From positions 819,526,396 to 819,590,395 of the forward strand of contig NC_081414.1 of NCBI RefSeq assembly GCF_030272615.1: 64,000 nt of DNA, in the 5' to 3' direction. Below are positions 45,733-55,499 of this stretch, in pieces; the first letter of the stretch is position 1; each line of letters starts with the position of its first letter. The DNA is from Cryptomeria japonica (taxonomy: Eukaryota; Streptophyta; Pinopsida; Cupressales; Cupressaceae). The position numbers and the translations under genes are program-made. The notes below the pieces were generated by a model. That model saw only the letters and a program-made list of their open reading frames with translations. It ran no database searches and had not been told where the DNA came from.

Positions 45733-47858
45733 AAATTCGCTCGGGACCCTTTGGAAGGGTCAGGAGCGAAATTTGACAAAGTTGCTCAATTAGACCTCAT
45801 TTCATCATTTCATAATCTTAAGCCTAGCCTTCAAACCTCTTCTCATCATGATCTCAAAATTAGCCCTTTACCTAGCTCAAACAAGGTGAAATATAGGAGT
45901 TTCAAAGGATTTCGCTCTAGACCCTTTGGAAGGGTCAGGAGCAAAATTCATGATTAAGACACAATTCCATCCCTTCCTTGCTCCAAATTGCTTCTCAAGG
46001 TAAGTATACATTAATCTTTGTTCCACCAATGCTTAGGAATTCACATTTTGGCGTTCATCATGAGCAAATTAGGTGATTTTGAGAATTTCACTCTGAACCC
46101 TCTGGAAGGGTCGGGAGCGAGATCCAAGATTTGCTTGTTTTCCTTCACCTGGATTCATTCTTCATACCTTGCTTTCCTTTGACTCTCAACTTTGGATCCC
46201 CCTCTCATGAAGACAACACTTGTTTGACCTCAAAATGGCTTGAAAGGAGAAATTTGCTCAAAATCATGGCCAGGACAGGACCCATTTAGGATTTAGCTCA
46301 AAACCTTCATTTTTGGTGGTCACAAGCCATTCAAAGGCATGCTTAATGACATCTTCAATCTTAATTCACCCTGATCCACACTTGGCTTGACACAAAATTG
46401 AGAGAAAAAGGAGATTTTGGGAATTTCTCTCTGGAGTCTGGACCCTTTGGAAGGGTTGGGAGCGAAATTCACATTCTAGGCTTGACTCTTCATCTCTTGA
46501 ACTCCAATCTCCATTGCAAAGTCAATATAAACCAACCCACCTTCAACCACACCATAGAAACTAAGGATTTCACCTTATCAAAGGGAAAAATAGGTGTTTT
46601 CAAGAATTTCGCTATGGACCCTTTGGAAGGGTCAGAAGCAAAATTCATGATTTAGGACAAAATCCTTCACTCCTTCACTTCTAATCACTTCCTAAGGCAA
46701 AAACATGTCAATCCACTTCCAAATATGCCCAAGGAACTAAAAGGTTGGCCTAAACTAGGAAGAAAATGAGGTTTATGGAGAATTTCGCTTTGGACCCTTC
46801 CAAAGGGTCCAAAGCGAAATTCCCAATCTTGGACAAAATCCTCACTTTTCAATGCTTTCATTCACTTCCTAAGGCAAAAACATGTCAATTTACCCCCACT
46901 ATGTCCAAGGAACAAGGCTTTTAGTCTAAACAAGGAAGAAAATAGTGTTTTCTAGGAATTTCGCTCTAGACCCTTTAGAAGGGTCAGGAGCGAAATTCAA
47001 GATTTAGGTTGATTTCACCATTCCATTGCCTCAAACTACCTTTCAAAGGCAAGTACACATCAAAATCTTCCCAACCATGCCTTAGAAGTCAAAGTCTTGA
47101 TCATAACAAGGAGCAAATAGGGTTTATGGAAAATTTCGCACTGGACCCTTTGGAAGGGTCAGGAGCGAAATTCATCCTTGAGCTCATTTCACACCTCCTT
47201 CCTCCTTTCCTTGCCTTGGATATAACTTCTCAAGACTTCTCCTATCATCATCAAGTCAACTTGCTCTCAAAGTGGCGTTTATTTCAAGGTCTTAGTGAGG
47301 AAATAAGGTCATTCAAGAATTTTGCTCTGGACCCTTTGGAAGGGTCAAAAACAAAATTCACATTTAGGCTCAAATCTTGACTTCATTTCCCGCATTTCCT
47401 TATCCAAACAAGTGCATTGCTCTCAAAAATGCATGGGACAAGGATTAGTTCATAGGTTTGGGCAAGGTAAAATGCCTTATGAAGGAATTCGCTTTGGACC
47501 CTTTGGAAGGGTCAGGAGCGAAATTGCTCTTCTAGGCTCAAATTGACTTCTCTTCCACTTGGCTTTGCCTTAGACTCAACCCTTGATCCCTTTCCTTGCC
47601 ATGTATGTCCATTGTTTGATGTCCTTAGTGAAGAAATAGGTATTTAGGGGAAATTCACTCTGGACCCTTTGGAAGGGTCAGGAGCGAAATTTGCAATTAT
47701 GCTCAAATTCCTTAATTTTCATCACTTCACTTTGTTTCACACCTCAATACTCTCTCAACTACGCCATAAGGACAAGGTTTATGAGGCAAATTAAGACTAG
47801 GATAAGATATATTAGGAAATTCGCTCTGGACCCTTTGGAAGGGTCAGGAGCGAAATTT
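45733..47858 (-). repeat. Hairpin array: about 13 units, period about 174 bp
   Basis: A 41-44 base inverted repeat, AATTTCGCTCTGGACCCTT with a short loop and its complementary arm, starts at 45733, 45909, 46084, 46421, 46605, 46780, 46956, 47131, 47317, 47485, 47651 and 47815. A degenerate unit lies near 46250, and a partial related one near 45688. Intervals are 164-186 bases (two intervals across the degenerate unit). Unit 46780 is a perfect 19-bp stem with loop CCA. Spacers are also similar to one another (for example CTTCCTAAGGCAAAAACATG near 46690 and 46867), so this is a true tandem array. Confidence 0.9.
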
Positions 47859-48489
47859 GTCTTTAGTCTCTCCGTCAAGATCCATATATGGAATATAACA
47901 TTTTTCTTATACTTTAAGTTGTATTCCATATATATTGTCAGGATGTTTGAGAGTGGTTTCAAACCTCCACGAGTTATAATGCAAAATCTAGATTTTGGAG
48001 GATTCTTCAATTTTCCAAACTTAGTCAAATTTCAAGATCAGGATGACATTCCAGACAACGCCAAATTTCAGGACATTTGAGGATCAGGATGACATTCTAG
48101 ACTTCTTAAGGCGAGTTCGCTCTGTCCTTGATGTAAGGGATGGGACCTAGGAGGACATTATGCATTCAATCAAGGTTTGATTTAGCAACTTGAAGCGCGA
48201 CCAGATGTACACAAAAAAACACCCTAGGAATGATCTAAACAACCCCTAATCACTGAATTGACCTGACCTCTTGAGGAGATCCACCTAACTCAAGCAGAGC
48301 CTGCTATCCTAATGAGCCCCCTGGCGACCCTTCAATGCAAAGACTAATAGCCAAGACCAAGCAAACTAAACTAACCCTAGAAAGCAAAAAGGTAGGGGTC
48401 CCCATTTGCAATGGAGCGATGTGTGAATACGTCACAACACTATGGCATAGTCATTTCCTTTACATTGCATTCTTGCAATTCTATATTAT

Positions 48490-48987
48490 TATCAAAAATT
48501 GGTTGTTGTGAAGGTAGAGATACCAAAACAAGGGTTTGACCTAAAGGTAAACCACCAAACAGCAACCAAAACATATTTGTCTCTAGTATACAAAACCAAA
48601 GCAATTTTACCAATTACGGTTGAATTCCCATCACTAAAAATCTCCTTACAAAGCTTAATCAATGATGATGAGCATCGCATTGCACAACTAAATAAGTTGG
48701 AGCAGCTAATTGAAAACACACTTAATGCACTCAACTACTTGAGCGTATATCAAAATCACCTTCATTGAAGCTACAATGGAGGAATCAAGGCAAGAGATTT
48801 ACAAGTTGTTTATCTTGCCCTCAAGGGAAATCATAGAAACATCAACTTAGATAGAGAAAAGAGGGGCAAGTTCGAACTGAATTGGTTGCATTCTTATGTG
48901 ATGGTGCATAAAGAGGATCCAAGCTTACAAGCTAGCTACACCTATTGGTCTAGAAATAGAAGATCCTCTAAAATTATGTATCTCAAA
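48490..48987 (+). pseudogene. Gypsy integrase C-terminal region, left of TRIM
   Basis: The 48499 frame contains VYKTKAILPITVEFPSLKIS, DDEHRIAQLNKLEQLIENTL and ALNYLSVYQNHL. This is the segment after the integrase catalytic core in Ty3/gypsy pol (compare YGTEAVLPIE...). In a shifted frame it continues as INLDREKRGKFELNW, EDPSLQASYTYWSRNRRSSK and IMYLK, up to the TRIM at 48988. The catalytic core itself is missing, the solo LTR lying upstream. It may belong to the element at 37485. Confidence 0.75.
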
Positions 48988-49313
48988 TGTTGGTGTTGGA
49001 AATAAGCCACACTCGAACCGACGATGGACTGGTCCAATAGGGGCCAGTAGCTGGTAGAGCACTCCAGCAACATATGGAAGGTCCTAGGTTCAAGTCCTAG
49101 CTGGTCCATGTCTCAACATGGTATCAAAGCCAGGTCCAGGCTAGGAGCCCCAAGCACATGAGAGGTGTGGCTTAAGGGGGGGTGTTGGTGTTGGAAATAA
49201 GCCACACCCAGACCGACGATGGACTGGTCCAATAGGGGCCAGTAGCTGGTAGAGCACTCCAGCAGCGTATGGAAAGTCCTAGGTTCGAGTCCTCGCTGGT
49301 CCATGTCTCAACA
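48988..49313 (+). mobile_element. Complete TRIM retrotransposon with tRNA-like LTRs (copy 1)
   Basis: Two 131-bp LTRs (48988-49118 and 49183-49313) both start TGTTGGTGTTGGAAATAAG and end GTCTCAACA. The 64-bp interior opens with the primer site TGGTATCAAAGC (49119-49130) and closes with a polypurine run AAGGGGGGG (49174-49182). The TSD TCAAA is perfect (48983-48987, 49314-49318). No coding capacity: a non-autonomous element mobilised in trans. Removing it and one TSD restores the reading MYLK-YYHA in the gypsy integrase. Each LTR holds a tRNA-like module. Confidence 0.93.
49041..49108 (+). ncRNA. tRNA-like module in TRIM copy 1, 5' LTR
   Basis: A 7-bp acceptor stem pairs GGGCCAG (49041-49047) with CTGGTCC (49101-49107), with one G-U pair and discriminator A. 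The T arm CTAGG-TTCAAGT-CCTAG (49084-49100) is perfect and contains a B box. The D arm is shortened by about four bases compared with the 59348 copy (GCT-GGTA-GAGC). The anticodon arm is imperfect with an 8-nt loop. It is a tRNA-derived Pol III promoter rather than a functional tRNA. Confidence 0.7.
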
Positions 49314-49318
49314 TCAAA

Positions 49319-49503
49319 TACTACCATGCCTTAAATCAAATAAAAGTCAAAAGATCGAAAAACAATTGCAAAGAGAAAAATTGCACTCTCATGAAAACTA
49401 TTTTATGGCACCTTGGGCAAGCACCATGATGAAAACCTACTTGCAGGCATCATTCGTGAATAACCTAATACTTGTTACCTATAAGCACTCCTCACACACC
49501 TAG
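49319..49503 (+). pseudogene. Gypsy integrase C-terminal tail, right of TRIM
   Basis: The frame resumes after the TRIM as YYHALNQIKVKRSKNNCKEK, then NCTLMKTILWHLGQAP. It ends near 49500. With the left part it forms the last section of the gypsy pol, split only by the TRIM here. Confidence 0.6.
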
Positions 49504-51271
49504 GGGCCCCATTCATATCATTTCATCCACCCACCTCCCTTCATTTGCACCCTACCCATTTTATTTTAACTAAGGATTGGATGCAATAAATTTATCTATG
49601 CTTCAGGAAGCATGCTTAGCCTATATCCCCTATTGGTACCTTTAGACACAAAGAAGTAGACACTACTACAACATGATCCTCTCCAAAAGCAAAACAATTC
49701 CAAGATTCATACAACCCACCCCACCTAATCCTGGCCTAACCCCTTCCCTCAACCTTGGGTGACCATTTTGGCATGGATCAACCTTTCATCAACATCATTA
49801 TCATGGTTATACAACACCTTGGTTCCTTTCCATGTCAAGAAGTAGCATCAGCATATGTCCCCATTGTCTAGTTGGTCTATTTCTTAAAGTCAATAATTTT
49901 AGCATCATTCAAATTTTTCTTGTCTCATCTTCCAACATACTTCACCAAGACCACCATGGTCCATTGAAATGGACCCAAAGGTTAAAAAAATTCTAGTTTT
50001 TCACTTTCACAATGAAAAAGAATAAAACCTTCACGCCTTTGATCACCAAGATAACAATATGGACAAAGTGAGAGCATACAGTTGAAGGGGTAGAACAATA
50101 TTAAAATAAAATGCTTGTTGGCAACAAGTCGCACGACCCAATATTGTAACTATTACAAAATTTGAAAGCAAGACTAGAAAGGATCAAACTAGTTCTTGCG
50201 GTGACAAGTCTTCCAAATGAATTACAAAATGAAACTAGAAAGGAATCAAACTAGTTCTTGCGACAAGCCTTCTGGAACACATATAAAATCTAAACTCCAT
50301 CAGATTAACTTTAGCAATATTAATGTTGGAAACTGAAAATAATTCATTGTTGTCTTAACAGCTTAGCCTGTCAAACTTAAACAAAAGTTATACTAATCAG
50401 TAGAGAAGTATCTAATTTATACATTTTAACAAACAAGCACTAATACTTAAGTTATAAATCAAACCTCTAGTTCGGACAGCAGCAACTCCACTGAAAACTA
50501 TTAATTAAAATATACAGTCCCTAATGTTGTATGACTGCACAACAGTGAGAAAGTAATTTAATATTGGACAAGCTGATTCCTATGAAATAAATAGCAGCAC
50601 TCCCTTAAAGGTGCAGCCAACCTACAAAAGGTCAGAAATAATATGTGAAGATTTCACACTAAAATCTTGTCAAAATAAATAATCTAAAATCATCTTGGTC
50701 TGATGCTAATAACTTCCCACATAACAAAATCTAGAACTCTAACAAACAAATTTTGAAAAATCACACTAAGTTGTAAAATATTCTAAAAATACCACAGCAA
50801 AAAAAATTGAAACTAGAGAACTGCAAACCAACTTAAATCTGGAAAATCAATATTCAACTCAATTTCTGAAATCGTCATAAAGCTCCTAAAAATAATCTTT
50901 CCACGCATATGCGATCTTCAAAAGGAATTGAATATAATGGTTATGTGCCAATTCATCTACAAATCCAAACTGGAAACCAAGAGGGCTTTCTTCCTCCAAC
51001 CAAAAGATCAACACAAGGTGCTTGATCTTCAAGAAAGGGGTTTTGGCAACCATATAATAAATGATTCTTCACTCTGCCCAGCTCCTTTTTCTATAACCTT
51101 TTGCAAGGAATTTAATATTACTTTATCTTTTTCCCTTTCTCCAATACTTAATTTAAGAAGCATCCAGGAAATACATTTAAATAAACATTACTTTTGGCCC
51201 CTATCCTAGTGACACATTATAAAAAAACATTTTAATAATAAAACATAACTTGCTTTTTTATGAATATAACC
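49504..51271. other. No recognisable gene; gypsy 3' region and AT-rich DNA
   Basis: 49504-50100 may be the 3' untranslated part of the gypsy element. A short direct duplication, AATCAAACTAGTTCTTGCG-type, occurs at about 50185 and 50246. 50300-51271 is AT-rich with nothing recognisable. Confidence 0.35.
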
Positions 51272-51798
51272 TATGTTACCCCAAGTTTCCAAGATGAAGG
51301 GATGGGAGGATGGAGAAACGAGTTTCCAGGACGAATTTTTTTTGCCATTTTATGGGATAGAGGGAACGGCTATATAGAAGTTAGGAAAAATTTAAAATAT
51401 GTAGGGAAATTTTCAGATTGCTTCCAAATTATCAATTTCATACACTCATAAATTTAATTCATTGAATCTGGAATCAATAATCGCTGCCAATATGCATGTA
51501 ATTAATATCATATATGAATATCAAAATGCCCAAAGGCTGCAAATTTCAACAAAATGAAAAATATCATATATCAATGTATCACAGTATCATATATCAAAAT
51601 ACTAAAAAGCCTCAAAAGAGCCAAGAAAGTATATTGCTGCCCCTAATCTTCATCAAAATCAATGTCATTGCCACTACTATTAGCCTCAACCTCAAAAGTT
51701 GCATCATCCAACAAAACCCCAACCAACTCCACTTGTGCCTCATCCTCATCAACCTAGGTGGCGTCTTCAAGATTAATATCCCACCATAAAACTAGACT

Positions 51799-53740
51799 CT
51801 ATCGATACACTAAAGTATGACGATCTCTAAGTCGCAGAGCACTACGCACAGCCACTAACTTCTCGACTCGTCTAGAGGTAAGCCTATTCCTCTTGATGGA
51901 GTAGATAAAGCTATATGTAGACCAATTCCTCTCTACAAAAGAGGAACTAGCAACTTGTAAAAGTAGGTGAATGGCAAGCATCCTCAACTCTAGTGCATTT
52001 GCCCCATGCCATTGCCACCATCCAATAGGGGTTTTTTGTGCCATCGCCACTATATCCATCCTCGCCTCTAATGTGTTTAAGTTTGAAACATCAAGATTTG
52101 AGAAGGCAACCCATTGTACCCAAAGAATATTGGCTTGCTCAAGTGAATACATCTTTTTAAGTGCCTACATGAACCCATGTCTCACCTCAATATCATCAAA
52201 AGGAGCGGACCTTCCAGTCTTGGGCTCATACCATTTTGTATTAAGTGCAAAGGCTGCCATGTGAAGTATTCATAGTGTTCGACCTCCACATGACAATGGG
52301 CTTAATATACTCCTCATATAAGTCCAAATTATGATCCATAATCAAAATTATTTGCTTCATTTTTGAATCATGTTATCAAAAGTCTCATATATCTCTCCAA
52401 GGTTAGGAGAGTCCCTATCAACGTATCTAATGACATCTAAAACAGGCGAGATGATAGAGCAAACATATCTGCAAAGTGTAAAAAAAGATTTTAAATAAGA
52501 ATAAGAGTAAGTTAATTGACAACTAGGAAACTTAGAAACTTTCAAAGATTCAACAATAAAATTAAAATTAAAATATTAAAATCAGAATCTTTTAATAAAA
52601 TCTGAAAATCAGCAATGTCTTACTTCATAGTGGACCACCAATCACCATCAAAGATCCTTTGTTTGATGGTTTTTCCTGCAACAATGCTTGCATTAGGCCA
52701 TCTATTCCACTCTATATTCACTACCATCAATTGCAGAGCATCATGCACCTCAATCATCCTCTCTAACATAATGAAGTAATTGGCATATCTTGTCTCCACG
52801 AGTTTGAGAAATTCCTTCTTTAAAAAAGTCCTAAAGAGAGCAAGACAGGTGTGATGGTTGCAAATGAACATTTGAATAATTCTAGCTTGCGCCACCACTT
52901 CTTTTACCCAGTCTAATTTCCCTATGTCCTTTAATTCATTGTCCAATGCATGAACACAGAAAGGAGTCCAAAAGATGTGCTTGTAAGCACCCTACACCAT
53001 TTGCACACACGTGTTGAATCAATGATCCCCTGAACAACATTTGAGGCCCCAACCTCCTCTATAGCCTCTCTCAAAATGCCAAATTGAAAGTTTGTATCCT
53101 TGTGTTTCCCTAAACAATCAATGGCTTTAAGAAAATAAGAGCTAGTTGTGCATGTTACTATGATGTTGATGAGTGGTCGATGTCTAATATTGGTCCACCC
53201 ATCCATCACAATAGAACAGCATGTCCTCATCAAGTACGCCTCATGTCCTCCATCACCCAACTCAAAAGAGGGACAAAAGATTTCCAAGGGGTACAAAAGA
53301 GGGACCAACATTAGCTATATCTTTGACCTTTTTTTTGAAATAAGAATGGGCCACATGAAATGGGATGGCATGGGCATAAAAAAATTCACCAATGGAAGTC
53401 TCTGTTATTTCCCATGCTTGCACATTGAACATTGAACTATCACTAGCCTTCCTCTTTCCTTTTTTGACATCCACACTATGAATAGCACTGCCCCTAGATG
53501 AATAGCACTACCCCTAGATGAAATTGCATTGGAATGGGCACATTTTTAGTTTTACACTTGTTTTTTGCCTCAATATGTAATTCTCATGCTCCTTTATTTC
53601 TTCACAAAATTTTACTTCATTGCCCGAAACACCCAAGAAATGAGACCACACCCTTGTGTAGCTCCCTCTAAAATCAGTAATTGCATATGTCACACAACCA
53701 CACCCTCCTCCCTCTTGAGTTTTTCTTTTTGACATTTGTG
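51799..53740 (-). pseudogene. hAT transposase of H1, multi-exon, decayed
   Basis: The order on the minus strand fits a plant hAT transposase. There is a degenerate BED-type N-terminus from 53735 (MSKRKTQEGGGCGC, YTRVWSHFLG). A linker (53474) follows. The DUF659 region is CCSIVMDGWTNIRHRPLINI, FLKAIDCLGKHKD and EAIEEVGASNVVQGIIDSTR (53311-52960). Then come KDIGKLDWVKEVVAQAR and FLKLVETRYANYFIMLERMI (52946-52620). After an intron-like gap come LGEIYETFDNMIQK (52545-52357) and the hATC dimerisation domain (QVASSSFVERNWSTYSFIYS, IKRNRLTSRRVEKLVAVRSA; 52152-51799). Stops and shifts interrupt several joins. A putative first exon, SNIGYDSSDQEGKEVGNEI, lies at about 54980 beyond the MITE. Confidence 0.85.
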
Positions 53741-53802
53741 GGATGAACAAGGCAAAAAAGAGGTTTTTTGGGGTCAAAAGGGCCTTGTGCATAAGGTTAA
53801 GC

Positions 53803-54841
53803 TACGTAACCCGGGGACGCGTTCCCGAGCTAAAATCCCCCGTCCTCGTACTAGGGACGTTTCGAGGACACTTGGGGACAACAAGGGGACATCCCCTGCC
53901 ATCCCCAAAATTGCAAAATTTGTGGGAAACGTCTCGAAAACTTGGGGACGATAATGATTCTCAAAGGGAACGTCCCCCCATCCCCAATATGGTTGGGGGA
54001 CGTCCCCCCGTCCCAGGGACGGCCAGCCATCCCCATTTTCCCAGCACATTTAAAAAAAAAAAAAGACTCAAATGCTCAAAAAAAACATTTTTTAATTTTA
54101 TTATAGGTCTGTAAAACTGGATTTTCACTAATATGATGGGTAAACATGTCTGAATCACTTCCAAAAGCACTTAGAAATAATGAGCAGCAGCCTGGTAATA
54201 AATTTCACAAACACTTAGAACTCAGTAGTGCGTAAAAAAGTGGTTGCAGGTCTGCAATAGTGGACTTTTCACAATTATGAAAGGTAAACAGGTCTGAATC
54301 ATAGCCAAAAGCACTCAGAAATATGAATAACAGCTTGGTATAGAATTTCACAAACACCCAAAACTTTGTAGTGCATAAAGCAGCAGTTGTAGGTCATAAT
54401 AGAAATGGAAGACTATCAAAATATCCTCCAACCAGAAAGAAACGATGAACTACAAGCAAACAAGTGTTGGCATATTGACAATGTATTTTCAATCATGAAT
54501 GCATATTGAGTATTGACAATGAATTGTGAATTATGAATGCATATTGAGTATTGACAATGAATTTTGAGCACAAATGTGATATGTTAAGGTTCTATAATGT
54601 ACATATACCTTCTTTATCCATGTTTTCATATGAATATAATGTATAAATACATGCTTTATCTATTTTTCAACATTTAAAATTTCCCTATATATTTTAAATT
54701 TTCCCTATATTTTATATAGCCATCCCCTTTGTCGTCCCCCTGCCGTTCCCAAAATTGGCAAAAGAATTTCTCGTCCCGGAAACTCATCTTGTTGTCGCCT
54801 GTTGTCCCCATCCCTCCGTCCCGGAAACTCAAGGTAACATA
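53803..54841. mobile_element. 1,039-bp hAT MITE inserted in H1
   Basis: The left end reads TACGTAACCCGGGGACG and the right end GGTAACATA. Flanks are GGTTAAGC (53795-53802) and GGTTTTAAGC (54842-54851), an 8-bp TSD with two extra Ts on one side. Its right 120 bases resemble the 3' ends of H1 and H2, and its left 220 bases are GC-rich with GGGGACGTCCCC-type palindromes. It is therefore a deletion derivative of the same hAT family. The middle is non-coding. Confidence 0.75.
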
Positions 54842-55499
54842 GGTTTTAAGCTAGCCAAAGGGCACTCAAATCAGTTTTGTGGATTTTATGCTTCACCACT
54901 CCTACCCGAAGTTACATTTATTTCATTTCCAACTTCTTTGCCTTCTTGATCACTACTATCATAGCCAATGTTGCTCATTTTTATGTATGTAATGCAAGTT
55001 TGAAGTACAGAAATATGAGAAAAAGAAAAAATCAGACATTTATAATTTTATAGCCATTTGGCATTTCTTCTTGAAAGATTAAAACTTAGAAAAAAATTGA
55101 AAAGAAAAACCAAAAAAAACAAGGGTTTACTCACCTGTTGTTTCAAACCCTATTGTTTCGGGGACACATTTTTTAATAAATAAGACGTGTCGGGGACAAG
55201 TACTTGCCCAAGGACGGGGGGATGTGAGGAAACATCTTATCGACATTTCTAGATTGCGAAAAAAAGCAAGGGACATTTCCTATCATTAGGAACGCCACCG
55301 GAAAGACATGAGGGGATGTTCATTCGTCCCAGGGACGGCTGGGGACATCTCAGACATCTCTTGACTATCTCGATGACAATTGGACGTCCCTACACATCAA
55401 ACATAAAATAACAAAAAGAAACACCCTTCTTAGATTTTAATACATTTTTGGTGGCCCCCACACCTTCTAGGTCACCCTACACAGGTTAAAAACATAAAA

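Larger units (their letters stand above)
44379..48439 (-). mobile_element. 4,061-bp solo LTR with TSD CTATG
   Basis: The ends are TGTTGATGTG...GTCACAACA, so TGTTG...CAACA, flanked by CTATG at 44374-44378 and 48440-48444. No primer site, polypurine tract or pol is inside, as expected of a solo LTR formed by LTR-LTR recombination. The minus orientation is inferred from a TATA box at 45248-45255 (TATATAAA on the minus strand), giving a U3 of about 3.2 kb and R/U5 of about 0.9 kb. The U3 carries the hairpin array at 45733-47858. Confidence 0.85.
51272..55394 (-). mobile_element. hAT transposon H1, carrying a nested MITE
   Basis: The 3' terminus on the minus strand's far end reads TATGTTACCCC at 51272. 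It is followed by about 150 bases closely matching the terminus of H2 (57706), including the TTTTTTTTGCCATTTTA block. Transposase exons lie at 51799-53740. The 5' part (54842-55394) is split off by a 1,039-bp MITE and ends in a GC-rich subterminal block (GGGGACA-type motifs, 55175-55394). The exact 5' end and TSD were not found. Confidence 0.75.

Noticed and set aside
45733-47858. Regularly spaced palindromic repeats looked like a CRISPR-type array
   Set aside because: The spacers are homologous to each other, the unit is about 174 bp, and it lies inside a plant LTR with its own TSD.
49041-49108. A functional tRNA gene
   Set aside because: The anticodon arm is imperfect with an 8-nt loop, the D arm is shortened in this copy, and it sits inside paired LTRs with a primer site and TSD.
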